A stretch of 17,687 nt of DNA from Proteobacteria bacterium UBA1278 (GTDB lineage Bacteria; Pseudomonadota; Gammaproteobacteria; Comchoanobacterales; Comchoanobacteraceae). Location of the stretch: NCBI GenBank assembly GCA_002308435.1, contig DBUY01000035.1:12930-30616 (forward strand), in the 5' to 3' direction. Below are positions 1-7,149 of this stretch, in pieces; the first letter of the stretch is position 1, and each line of letters opens with the position of its first letter. The translations under genes and the position numbers were made by a program. The notes beneath the pieces were generated by a model that saw nothing but the letters and a program-made list of their open reading frames with translations, was not told where the DNA came from and did not search any database.

Positions 1-2
1 AG

Positions 3-899
3 GCGGTTAAAATAGCGAGCAAGATTAAAAACCAACTCGATCAGAGTGTCAAAGCACCGCATCCAGTCGCAAAACAATCCACGTCAGTCAAAGTCGGCCA
101 AAAGATCACCGCGCACCCAAATACTGAGTCCTCACAAAAGTTTGCAGTAAAGCGCCAAATTCCGAATCGCGGAAAAATGGGACAACAAGCAACTAAAACG
201 TCCAATCAAGTCGCTAAGAGCGCTATTGATGCTGTAAAGTCAGCCCCATCAATAAAAGGAAATAACCCATCTGCAGCAGTTCAAGTTACAAACAAGGCGG
301 CACAGAAAGTGACAACTATCATAAAACCTGTGACCGCAACAGCGATTCAAAAAGATAGCAAAAGCAGTGGGCCTACAACTGATATCGCCCGTGTTGCTTC
401 TTATTACAAATCTACTCCTGGTAAGACGCCGACCCCAAGTAAAGAAAAAATGCGAATATATAGCTCCCCTGATCAAAAAGCAGAAGTGGTAACAGAGATT
501 GGCGTAACTGATAACTTCACGGTTCATCAAGGAGACTGGGTTCGTGTTAAGGATGCTGCAGGTAAAGAAGGGTGGGCGTTGATCAGCGACGTTGAGAGCA
601 ACATTAATGAGGCATGGAATGCTGAATTTCAAGTAATCATCAACGGGCCCTCATCTAACTATAGTGTCAGTAAGATCAGCCCCGAAGAAAGAAAGCAGAG
701 ACAGCAGAAGCTTAGACAAGCCCAGGTCGACCGTATGCAGAAGCTCGCTAAATTGTGGGAATCAGAGTTCTTTAGTTTCAATGACGAAATCGGAGATAAT
801 CAAGCTGATCAGATTAACGATCTCAAAAAACAGGTGGTAGCCCTTAACAAGCAGATCAATTCAATCAACAAGCAGCAAACAACACAGAAAAAAGCGTAG
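3..899 (+). CDS. SH3-domain protein with C-terminal coiled coil (5' end outside window)
   Basis: The frame is open without a stop from base 3, so the true start lies left of the window. The ATG at 177 is only the first methionine seen, not a supported start. About 298 residues are visible. The first 140 or so are rich in Lys, Ala, Val, Ser and Gln and look disordered. Bases 447-596 encode a bacterial SH3 domain (SH3b/SH3_3 type): KMRIYSSPD, then VHQGDWVRVKD, then EGWAL, the usual spacing of conserved Gly and Trp residues. The last 75 residues are charged and heptad-like, consistent with a coiled coil. Bacterial SH3 domains usually bind peptidoglycan or other envelope partners, so an envelope role is an inference. 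No membrane segment is seen in the visible part. YgiM-like proteins (SH3 plus coiled coil plus membrane anchor) are an alternative, but the anchor is absent here. Confidence 0.8.
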   Translation, partial: AVKIASKIKNQLDQSVKAPHPVAKQSTSVKVGQKITAHPNTESSQKFAVKRQIPNRGKMGQQATKTSNQVAKSAIDAVKSAPSIKGNNPSAAVQVTNKAAQKVTTIIKPVTATAIQKDSKSSGPTTDIARVASYYKSTPGKTPTPSKEKMRIYSSPDQKAEVVTEIGVTDNFTVHQGDWVRVKDAAGKEGWALISDVESNINEAWNAEFQVIINGPSSNYSVSKISPEERKQRQQKLRQAQVDRMQKLAKLWESEFFSFNDEIGDNQADQINDLKKQVVALNKQINSINKQQTTQKKA

Positions 900-932
900 T
901 GCGCTATACTAGTTAGTTGATCAATAGGATAA

Positions 933-956
933 ATGCGCTTGCTTTGCAAGCCGCAT
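933..956 (+). other. Strong hairpin downstream of the SH3-domain gene
   Basis: ATGCGCTTGC pairs with GCAAGC-GCAT across a TTT loop, giving ten base pairs with one bulged C at 952. No run of T follows on either strand, so it is not a classic intrinsic terminator. It lies 33 bases after the stop codon and may act as an mRNA 3' end stabiliser or a Rho-assisted end. That role is inference. Confidence 0.4.
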
Positions 957-1012
957 CATGAGCGGTATCTAAGATTCATCAACTCAGTACTGTTGTGATT
1001 TGACAGCACATC

Positions 1013-1028
1013 TCAGCACGAATGCTGA
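1013..1028 (+). other. Small perfect hairpin with CGAA loop
   Basis: TCAGCA and TGCTGA form a perfect six-pair stem around a CGAA loop, between the SH3-domain gene and the tRNA promoter. No T run follows. Its function is unknown, and a stem this short could occur by chance. Confidence 0.25.
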
Positions 1029-1038
1029 CAATCAGTGA

Positions 1039-1067
1039 TTGACCAAATACTCAAAACTGGTTATAAT
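1039..1067 (+). promoter_or_regulatory. Sigma70-type promoter of tRNA-Asn
   Basis: A -35 box TTGACC (1039-1044) and a perfect -10 box TATAAT (1062-1067) are separated by 17 bases. Transcription should begin near 1074, only about three bases before the mature tRNA 5' end at 1077, so the precursor would have a very short leader. Confidence 0.85.
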
Positions 1068-1076
1068 ACGCTCAAT

Positions 1077-1149
1077 TCCCCGGTAGCTCAGTTGGTAGAG
1101 CAAATGGCTGTTAACCATTGGGTCGGCGGTTCGAGCCCGTCCCGGGGAG
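1077..1149 (+). tRNA. tRNA-Asn (anticodon GTT), CCA not encoded
   Basis: The full cloverleaf can be folded by hand. The seven-pair acceptor stem is TCCCCGG (1077-1083) with CCGGGGA (1142-1148). The D arm has a GCTC/GAGC stem and the loop AGTTGGTA. The anticodon stem AATGG/CCATT (1103-1107, 1115-1119) carries GTT at 1110-1112. The variable loop has five bases. The T arm has a TTCGAGC loop (1130-1136) and one G-T pair. The discriminator base is G1149, followed by TTA rather than CCA, so the end must be added by a nucleotidyltransferase. Most gammaproteobacteria encode CCA in the gene. The GUU anticodon is a substrate for queuosine insertion by the Tgt encoded at 10829-11953. There is no room for a separate terminator before the convergent gene at 1167, although its 3' end reads as a T-rich tract on this strand. 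Confidence 0.97.
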
Positions 1150-1166
1150 TTATCTCCAGAAAAAAT

Positions 1167-1553
1167 TTATTTCTTTTCTTCCTCAGTTTTCTCAGCAGTG
1201 TCAGCTTTCTTGTCTTCAGTTACAACCTCTTCTGAGGTGGGATCAACATCACCAGTTTTTTCTGCTGGTTTTTCAGCCTCTGCAGCTGGTGTTGCATCTG
1301 TTTTCTGCTCACCTTCCTTGACAAGATAAGGTTGAACTTCCTCAGTCAGTGCATCGAGGTTTGTGCGGAAGGCCGTTAGGCTCGCACTAACTTCTTTCAA
1401 TTTCGCATCAAGCATGTCTGCTGACTCCTTCATCCGCTTGATACGAACATTCATTGGTTCGTTTTCTTTATCTTTTGGAATCGCATAATCTGGATTGATT
1501 GTTGAGCGAACAGTATTGAAAATACCTTTAATTTGTTTGTCAAAATCTGCCAT
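1167..1553 (-). CDS. Small unrecognised protein with acidic low-complexity tail
   Basis: The protein has 128 residues. ATG is preceded by a good ribosome site (AGGAG, about six bases upstream), which supports the start. Residues 1-75 are mostly helical, with possible coiled coil at about 37-75. Residues 78-128 are a low-complexity tail of Glu, Lys, Thr, Ala and Asp ending in EEEKK. There is no signal peptide or membrane segment, so it is probably cytosolic. I do not recognise the family. The gene converges on tRNA-Asn, leaving 17 bases between them, and its A-rich last codons read as a T-rich stretch just after the tRNA. The acidic tail suggests a protein- or nucleic-acid-binding adaptor, but no function can be assigned. 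Confidence 0.75.
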   Translation of the reverse strand: MADFDKQIKGIFNTVRSTINPDYAIPKDKENEPMNVRIKRMKESADMLDAKLKEVSASLTAFRTNLDALTEEVQPYLVKEGEQKTDATPAAEAEKPAEKTGDVDPTSEEVVTEDKKADTAEKTEEEKK

Positions 1554-1585
1554 ATTGATCTCCTTTATTCATCGCAGTCATTGTT

Positions 1586-1613
1586 TTTATAGCACATTCT
1601 AGAGATTTTTCAG
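1586..1613 (-). promoter_or_regulatory. Candidate promoter for the small acidic-tailed gene
   Basis: On the minus strand CTGAAA (1608-1613) and TATAAA (1586-1591) are 16 bases apart, placing transcription start about 25-30 bases before the ATG at 1553. The -10 box is good and the -35 box is fair. Confidence 0.4.
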
Positions 1614-1726
1614 GATTTTAAAGAGAAAAGTACAGTTATAATTCATGAGAAAATTCTAAACAAAAACGAGATAGAACTCAGGCTAATACATTCGCTCGGA
1701 TGTTGCATCTGCTATCTTCAGTATCA

Positions 1727-1966
1727 CTAAAGAATCGCCTTGAGGTGTCCGTAAAAAGCAAAGTCGTAGCGTGTATAGGTTTGATGACTCATTCAATGTC
1801 GCCATATCTATATGGTATCGGGTTCAGGTGTTCGTAAATGGAGAGTCGTTGGCAAGCAAACGCACAAGGGCCAATGCATCATATCCTCGATCTATACAGT
1901 ATCGCCTTCAGATGTCAGTATCTGGCAAAGTCGTTGGCAAGCAAGCGCCCGATGGCTAATGCGATT
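1727..1966 (-). repeat. Three tandem degenerate copies of the rdgB 3' end, period about 84 bp
   Basis: Read on the plus strand, the block ATCGCCTT...AAGTCGT recurs with ATCG anchors at 1734, 1817 and 1901, i.e. spacings of 83 and 84 bases. The copies at 1808-1891 and 1892-1975 share an exact 15-base core, GTCGTTGGCAAGCAA, and match at roughly three quarters of positions by eye. The outermost copy (1727-1807) matches clearly only over its first 45 bases or so. The rightmost copy is the real 3' end of rdgB, including its stop codon. The other two lie just beyond it and retain the stop-codon region. This explains most of the 338 bases between rdgB and the next gene. Confidence 0.75.
1808..1891 (-). 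pseudogene. Second copy of the rdgB C-terminal coding end (decayed)
   Basis: This 84-base unit sits directly after the rdgB stop codon. On the minus strand it ends with codons for TPEPDTI and a TAG at 1808-1810, against SEGDTV and a TAG at 1892-1894 in the functional gene. A one-base indel near the middle puts the first half in a different frame, so it is a remnant and not a coding extension. Beyond it at 1727-1807 is a third, more diverged unit with the same terminal codons (TPQGDS). Confidence 0.6.
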
Positions 1967-2491
1967 CTTATCAACGGAAGTAAGGCTAGCCAACGTCTTC
2001 TTGAAATCTGGCACATAAAAAATAGGATCATAACCAAACCCGTACTCGCCTGACGGTGTAGCGACAATTTTCCCCTCCAAGATACCATAGGTGACAAGTG
2101 GAAATGGATCTTCAGCATACCGCATATAAACCATACAACAGACAAACCGAGCTGTATGATCAATATCAGATAGGTCATTCAAGTTGCTGAGTAGGTGGTT
2201 TATATTATCTTGGTCAGAAGCAGTTTCTCCAGCGTATCGCGCGCTATTGACACCAAGTTGGCCGGGTAATGCATCCACAATAAGTCCGGAATCATCGGCT
2301 AAACAGGCGCTACCACATTGACGTGCGCCATCACGCGCCTTGAGAATCGCATTTTCGACAAAGGTTGCACCTGTCTCCGGACAGCCAGTTGTAATCTGCG
2401 CTTCCTGAGCAGATATGCAGTCAATATTACTTTCTTTTAGGATCGCAGTAACTTCAGCAATCTTTCCTTTATTACTTGAATAAAATAGCAC
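1892..2491 (-). CDS. rdgB: Non-canonical purine NTP pyrophosphatase (RdgB/HAM1 family)
   Basis: It hydrolyses dITP, XTP and related deaminated purine nucleotides to monophosphates, keeping them out of DNA and RNA; it acts in the cytosol. Family motifs are in order: SSNKGK (5-10, nucleotide binding), TFVENAILKAR (43-53), LADDSGL with the catalytic Asp pair (64-70), NSARYAG (82-88), FGYDPIF (152-158), and NRISHRA (176-182) at the usual C-terminal place. At 199 residues it is the family's normal length. The start is GTG at 2489-2491. No in-frame ATG lies upstream, and the only ribosome-site candidate is a weak GGA about nine bases before it. The gene diverges from the one at 2668. Its 3' end is the template for the decayed tandem copies just downstream. 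Confidence 0.95.
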   Translation of the reverse strand: MLFYSSNKGKIAEVTAILKESNIDCISAQEAQITTGCPETGATFVENAILKARDGARQCGSACLADDSGLIVDALPGQLGVNSARYAGETASDQDNINHLLSNLNDLSDIDHTARFVCCMVYMRYAEDPFPLVTYGILEGKIVATPSGEYGFGYDPIFYVPDFKKTLASLTSVDKNRISHRALACQRLCQILTSEGDTV

Positions 2492-2667
2492 GATGATTTG
2501 TCCAATTAATGCGAATCTATACGAATATGTCTACTCGAATGATAAAACAATCCACTGTCCTAGGCAAGATTTTCCTGTGCATTAAATCTATATAAATAAC
2601 TGATAAAAGGTGTTTATTGGGCTATATAGTCACTATTGATAAAAATAATAATAATTAAGGAATATCA

Positions 2668-4119
2668 ATGAAAGCGACAGATGGTCCTGATGACAAGTCT
2701 AGAGAGCGCACACAAAGTCAGCAGAAGGGTGATAAAAAGGAATCGAGTGATGTTAATTCACATCATAGCGATGATGAACTCGAGAAAGCTGATGCCGCTA
2801 ACCACGAAAGTGATGAAACTGCAAGCAACAGGTCATCAGCAGTCACTGACAGTGAATATGACACAAACACACCACCTGGAGGTACTACACCAACGTCACC
2901 TGTGACAACTGAGAGTGATTATGTGAGTTCAGATACTGGAACAGATCATGAGGTATCATCACCAAGACCAGAGACCAAACAATTGCTTAAATCTGGGTTT
3001 AAAACACCACCTAGAACTGGAAGTGTACTGAAAAAAAAAGACAGCCCTTATGGAACAAGTCAGCCCGAAGATAGCAACCTCGATAGCAGTAAATTCGATA
3101 ATAGGGACTTCATAACAGATCTTTTTAATATAAAGATGGATTTCTCTCAATTTCTGCAAAGTTCGGTATTTTCTGACTCAGAACCTCTTCCGTTTAATCG
3201 TATCGTCATTAAAGAAAATTCGCAATCTGCTCCTTTTAATCGAGTCGGTATAAATACCCACAGCGATTTTTGTGATCGCAACCCCACATATCGAGACAAG
3301 TCTCCACGGTCGCTACACCGATTAGTCCAATGCTGTGCTGCGCTTACCAGAAATATTGACATGAGTATGGTGTTTTTAAATCATGGTAACAAGAACAAGA
3401 TTGCCTGCTATCCACGATTCAAGACATCTATTGATGGGAGTGACCAGGTCAGAATATACACCTTGACAGAGAGACTGGAGCGTCTGAGTGACGGTTTTAT
3501 GGAAACATACAAAAATCTCAAGATTTCAGAAGTGAATGTCAAAGATGGCCTTGGTAATATGATCACCAAAAAACGGTCATTAATCGTAAATGTTGGACTC
3601 ATTACGGTGTGCGATATCGGCGTAACGCCACCCCGAGAGAAAAACGTTGCTATTATTACAGGAAATGGACAATTCAAGTGGGAAGAACAGGAATTTGATC
3701 AACATCTTCGAGCAATTCAAGAGTGTATACAAAGAATCGACCCCGATATCAAAACCTATCGTGCTTTGGCTAAAAACACGCCAGTTGCAAATGCTCATAT
3801 GTTTCACTGTGAGTCATTATGTGCTGAGCTAATTGGTATGAGAGCCGATGTGCTACACAACCGAATAGGTCGTGATAAGAGGTCACAGAAGGTCGGTAAT
3901 CCGGGCCCACTTTGGGGTTCCAATGCAAACGAAACATCGAGCAACGAGGGTGTTTGGAAGGTGGCGGGCACTCATAAAAAAAACAGAGTGCCTACAGTCA
4001 ACAGTGCATGGAAAAGGAATCAAAGAAGTGTGAAAGGAGGTGCTGAGTCTAAGAGCAGAATAAATAATCAAAAAGGTCAAAATCAGAGGCAAAAAAGTGA
4101 ACCAAAAATGGATCGGTGA
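2668..4119 (+). CDS. Unrecognised protein with long disordered N-terminus (effector-like)
   Basis: The protein has 483 residues, with a clear AAGGAA ribosome site a few bases before the ATG. Residues 1-140 are low-complexity and hydrophilic, rich in Ser, Asp, Glu, Thr, Lys and His, with Pro/Thr stretches such as TPPGGTTPTSP. Residues about 145-395 look folded, with regular alternation of hydrophobic positions and several Cys (QCCAAL near 220, FHCESLCAELI near 380). Residues 430-483 are very basic and Gln/Asn-rich, ending in SEPKMDR. There is no signal peptide or membrane segment. I recognise no family. The mixture of disordered acidic and basic tails resembles secreted effectors of intracellular bacteria, but that is inference; a nucleic-acid-binding housekeeping protein is equally possible. 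The stop abuts that of the convergent gene with no gap. Confidence 0.75.
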   Translation: MKATDGPDDKSRERTQSQQKGDKKESSDVNSHHSDDELEKADAANHESDETASNRSSAVTDSEYDTNTPPGGTTPTSPVTTESDYVSSDTGTDHEVSSPRPETKQLLKSGFKTPPRTGSVLKKKDSPYGTSQPEDSNLDSSKFDNRDFITDLFNIKMDFSQFLQSSVFSDSEPLPFNRIVIKENSQSAPFNRVGINTHSDFCDRNPTYRDKSPRSLHRLVQCCAALTRNIDMSMVFLNHGNKNKIACYPRFKTSIDGSDQVRIYTLTERLERLSDGFMETYKNLKISEVNVKDGLGNMITKKRSLIVNVGLITVCDIGVTPPREKNVAIITGNGQFKWEEQEFDQHLRAIQECIQRIDPDIKTYRALAKNTPVANAHMFHCESLCAELIGMRADVLHNRIGRDKRSQKVGNPGPLWGSNANETSSNEGVWKVAGTHKKNRVPTVNSAWKRNQRSVKGGAESKSRINNQKGQNQRQKSEPKMDR

Positions 4120-5076
4120 TTATACTCCTGCGAGTTGAGTTCGCAAATAGTGAGCAATAGATTGGGTCTCGGGCGTATTCAAAAGACGACATGGCGGTAA
4201 GGGTAGCGAGAGCGGATGGGCCCAAGCCATTGTAAAGATAGTACGATGAAACTCAGTGATGCGGCTAACGCGACGCTTAGGGGGTAGCTGGAAAATATAG
4301 GTTGGCTTTTTAGCTGTAATTGACTCAGAAATCATGGATGAAGAGTCACCAGTAATGATGGTTCGATCGCATTGAGAGAGTAGCCCTAGATAGGGATTAA
4401 TTCTACTATCTAGCCATAACTGTGAATGGGCTGTGGTTTGCGACCACAATTTCAGATCTTCTATAATCGGCGTGGGGGTTCGTCTTGAAGGGACGATAAC
4501 GCAATAAGCGTTGTCATCTTGTATATGCTGTGCAAGCTGACTTTTCAGGGTGCTCATGGCATCCACAGTAAAGTGAAAATGGCGATTAATGCCACCTAAA
4601 ATAACCAGTGTCAGTGAACGTGGGGGTAATTTAAAATGCGTGTTCAGCTGCTGCGCTGCAGCGGTGAGGCGACCTTGCGTGATATGATTCAGTGCGAGCT
4701 GGCTCGATATGACATTAGAACCACTTAAGCGGTCGTGACGTGGAGCAATAATGTAGTCAAAGTAAGAGGGGGCTATGTTTGGGTTCTGAATGTGTATGGT
4801 AGTCACTCGATCACGCAAATGTGATTTCAGATAGAGTGATGCATATACACTGCGCTTACCACAAGTGATTACTAGTGAGGGGCATTTACTGGGTGAGAAT
4901 TCCTGTATATTCTCGATTGCATAACGGGGTGATGGGTACATCCCATTTGGTAAAAAACGCCATAGAGGTCGCAAGCGGACGCTCAGGTGCACGTAAGATG
5001 CGCCCAACGCATTGGCAAGGCCCTCAACCTGATTGATCATGCCTGCTTTTCCCTCAGTGATGCACCAAGCATCCAT
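4120..5076 (-). CDS. ELM1-family (DUF1022) glycosyltransferase-like protein
   Basis: This is a 318-residue cytosolic protein of the bacterial family often labelled mitochondrial fission ELM1, after the plant homologue. The fold is glycosyltransferase-B-like and the bacterial substrate is unknown. Diagnostic blocks are ITEGKAGMINQVEGLA (6-21), ITCGKRS (70-76), IHIQNPNIAPSYFDYIIAPRHD (94-115), VILGGINRHFHF (158-169) and ITGDSSSMISESITAKKP (241-258), all in family order. Length is normal. The ATG at 5074-5076 has no obvious ribosome site, but the protein begins at the expected distance from the first motif. The gene is monocistronic as far as can be seen. Its TAA directly abuts the stop of the preceding plus-strand gene. 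In Gram-negative bacteria these proteins are often linked to envelope polysaccharide genes; no such neighbours are visible here. Confidence 0.88.
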   Translation of the reverse strand: MDAWCITEGKAGMINQVEGLANALGASYVHLSVRLRPLWRFLPNGMYPSPRYAIENIQEFSPSKCPSLVITCGKRSVYASLYLKSHLRDRVTTIHIQNPNIAPSYFDYIIAPRHDRLSGSNVISSQLALNHITQGRLTAAAQQLNTHFKLPPRSLTLVILGGINRHFHFTVDAMSTLKSQLAQHIQDDNAYCVIVPSRRTPTPIIEDLKLWSQTTAHSQLWLDSRINPYLGLLSQCDRTIITGDSSSMISESITAKKPTYIFQLPPKRRVSRITEFHRTIFTMAWAHPLSLPLPPCRLLNTPETQSIAHYLRTQLAGV

Positions 5077-5286
5077 GCGTTAAACCAGTTGTTTCGATGT
5101 GATGTATTATGCCTGAGCAACGAGAAAAAATCGATATGTTTCAGGTGTTTTAAGCGGTCTACGTCATATCTCATCAACTTGAAGAGCAGATGATGAATAG
5201 AGTATATGAATGGCTATCACAGAGACTATACTTGAATTTTCACCTAAGATTGATAAGATAAATCAAAAGATCACACGTAGGAACCA

Positions 5287-5763
5287 ATGGCAGTACGTAT
5301 TCAGCTTGCGGAAATAGAGCAAGCACAATCAGATTGGGCAGATGGTATTATTCAGATTGGTAAAACATGGAAAGATCAGGGTGATTATCAGTCATTGGCA
5401 CATGACTTTCTCAAGCGACATTACGCATACGATTATGAGTGTGGTACGGTGCTTTTTAAACCAACTAAGGTACAAGACCAGTCCTTTCGTGCCACACTAG
5501 ACAGCGCATTGTCATATTTTGTAGGTGGCAATCTAGAGTTCGCAGAAGACAATGGATTTGCACTCGTGCCGTGGCAATCAATTACATTTTCAAACCATGG
5601 GTATTATCAGCATCACGATGTTGCGACTGTCATGGGCCACTACGAGTTTACTGATCAGCAAAAAAACAAAACGACAGTCGAATATACTTTTGGCTATTTA
5701 GTGACTATGAGTGGCGAATTAAAAATATTCTTACACCACTCCTCATTACCATACAGCGCTTGA
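5287..5763 (+). CDS. NTF2/SnoaL-like fold protein
   Basis: This is a 158-residue soluble protein with a TAGGAA ribosome site before its ATG. The block VMGHYEFT (115-122), followed by VEYTFGYL (131-138) and LKIFLHHSSLPYS (145-157), matches a family of NTF2-like proteins. Members in Legionella-type bacteria and plants are sometimes mislabelled phosphoribosyl-AMP cyclohydrolase; no cyclohydrolase motif is seen here. The fold makes a cone-shaped pocket, and LHHSS sits where the family places conserved polar residues. Ligand and role are unknown. The gene is convergent with the aminotransferase and shares no operon with a neighbour, so context gives no clue. Confidence 0.75.
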   Translation: MAVRIQLAEIEQAQSDWADGIIQIGKTWKDQGDYQSLAHDFLKRHYAYDYECGTVLFKPTKVQDQSFRATLDSALSYFVGGNLEFAEDNGFALVPWQSITFSNHGYYQHHDVATVMGHYEFTDQQKNKTTVEYTFGYLVTMSGELKIFLHHSSLPYSA

Positions 5764-5871
5764 TCGCTTAGCAGCTAAAGTATTAAGCACACCACACATC
5801 ACTGATTTTTCAAGACACCGTCTGCCTAAAATTGGGCCAGTGATTGTAACCGATCAGCAATCGGGCACCAG

Positions 5872-7065
5872 TCAATCTGAGAGTGCATCCTGTATTGCTT
5901 TTTCGATACGATTGAATGCCGTTTCGATGGTCGATTTACCAATTGCATAGGATATTCGAATATGGTTTGGTGCACCAAATGCGCTACCTGGGACTGTTGA
6001 CACCAGTGCTTTTTCCAGGAAAAAACTGCAAAGGCCAACGTCGTCTTTTAGTTTGAGTGAATGTATTAATTCAGTGAAGTCAGGAAGAATATAAAATGCA
6101 CCTGATGGTGAAGAGAGTGTGACACCAGGCAGCTTACTGAGACGCTCGTAGACGTAAGTAAATCGTGCATGATATTTACTCACCATCTCACTGATTGGTT
6201 GCGCACTGTGCTTACTCAGCGCTGAAATAGCAGCAACTTGACTGATCGAGCAGGGGTTGGAGGTGGTTTGGGACTGAATCTTAGTCATTGCTTTGATTAA
6301 GTCCTCGTTAGCCGCAGCATAACCAAGGCGCCAACCAGTCATGGCATATGTTTTTGACAGAGAGTTAATAATGATGGTTCTGTTCTTGAAGCTCGGCACC
6401 ACGTTGACAATATTTTTAAATCCGTCATGGCCCCAAAGTATTTTTTCGTAGACATCATCCGACATGATCAAAATTTTTGGGTGGTCAACCAGCACATTGG
6501 CGAGCATTTGTAGATCTTCTTCATCGTAGTAAACGCCGGTTGGGTTGCTCGGACTATTGAGTATCACCATTTTGGTATACGGTGTGATTGCTTTGGCGAG
6601 CTGTTGGCCTTTCATTTTGAAATTATTGGCTTGGGTTGTTGGTATAATCACGGGCTCAGCACCGGCCAGCTTGATCATTTCAGGATATGATGTCCAATAA
6701 GGTGCTTGCAGAATTACCTCATCGCCTTTGTTGAGCGTCGCCATAAAAGCGTTATAAATGGCTTGTTTGCCACCAGTCGATGCCATCACCTCAGTAGTCT
6801 CGTACTGTAATGCGTTCTCGCGTTGTAATTTTTCTACGATCGCAGTCTTTAGCTGTTGAGTCCCGCCAACATTCGTGTATTTCGTTACCCCCTCCTGAAT
6901 ACCTTCCATTGCTGCCGCTTTGATATGGAGTGGTGTGTCGATATCAGGCTGGCCAGCATTCATGAAAATGATATCTTGACCGGCCGATCTAAGTGCTTGT
7001 GCCTGTTCAGCAATAACCAGTGTTGCAGACGGATTGATATTTCGGCAACGCTCTGAAATTAACAT
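5872..7065 (-). CDS. aspC: Class I pyridoxal-phosphate aminotransferase (aspartate aminotransferase type)
   Basis: It exchanges amino groups between aspartate (or a related amino acid) and 2-oxoglutarate using pyridoxal phosphate; it is cytosolic. At 397 residues it is full length. Visible landmarks are AGQPDIDTP (37-45), TGGKQAIYNA (97-106, phosphate-binding region), PSNPTG with N174, SDDVYE with D204 and Y206, the Schiff-base lysine K238 in NSLSKTYAMTGWRLGY (234-249), R246 and the substrate-carboxylate R370 in HIRISYA. The pattern fits the bacterial Ib/gamma subgroup rather than enteric AspC, so the exact amino acid preference is not certain. A purine-rich AAAGGGG site lies about eight bases before the ATG. 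The gene diverges from uvrB, with 84 bases between the two starts. Confidence 0.92.
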   Translation of the reverse strand: MLISERCRNINPSATLVIAEQAQALRSAGQDIIFMNAGQPDIDTPLHIKAAAMEGIQEGVTKYTNVGGTQQLKTAIVEKLQRENALQYETTEVMASTGGKQAIYNAFMATLNKGDEVILQAPYWTSYPEMIKLAGAEPVIIPTTQANNFKMKGQQLAKAITPYTKMVILNSPSNPTGVYYDEEDLQMLANVLVDHPKILIMSDDVYEKILWGHDGFKNIVNVVPSFKNRTIIINSLSKTYAMTGWRLGYAAANEDLIKAMTKIQSQTTSNPCSISQVAAISALSKHSAQPISEMVSKYHARFTYVYERLSKLPGVTLSSPSGAFYILPDFTELIHSLKLKDDVGLCSFFLEKALVSTVPGSAFGAPNHIRISYAIGKSTIETAFNRIEKAIQDALSD

Positions 7066-7111
7066 AAAAAACCCCTTTGAATATGCTTATAGTGGCATTA
7101 TTTGATAATAA

Positions 7112-7141
7112 TTGCTAACATAGCGCATCAAGTTACATAAT
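7112..7141 (+). promoter_or_regulatory. Candidate uvrB promoter giving a near-leaderless mRNA
   Basis: TTGCTA (7112-7117) and CATAAT (7136-7141) are 18 bases apart. Transcription would start at about 7148-7150, on top of the GTG start codon at 7150. The region also faces the divergent aminotransferase gene. I saw no SOS (LexA) box of the CTG-N10-CAG type here. Confidence 0.5.
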
Positions 7142-7149
7142 ACAAGCTC

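Noticed and set aside
249..632. 127-codon minus-strand open frame
   Set aside because: It lies antisense inside the SH3-domain gene, which has clear domain evidence.
1035..1321. Plus-strand open frames covering the tRNA region
   Set aside because: They translate straight through the tRNA-Asn gene and the antisense strand of the 1167-1553 gene.
1771..2053. Three overlapping plus-strand open frames of 62-71 codons
   Set aside because: They run through the rdgB tandem repeats and the antisense strand of rdgB; they have no ribosome site and resemble each other only because the DNA is repeated.
3780..3860. FHCESLC in the 2668-4119 protein as the HxE motif of a toxin-type nucleotide deaminase
   Set aside because: Deaminases of that class need a downstream PCxxC or CxxC pair; none follows, and the surrounding order of secondary structure cannot be confirmed.
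5193..5261. Short 22-codon frame after a GAAGAG purine run
   Set aside because: Too short and without recognisable features; the region is better read as the leader of the NTF2-like gene.
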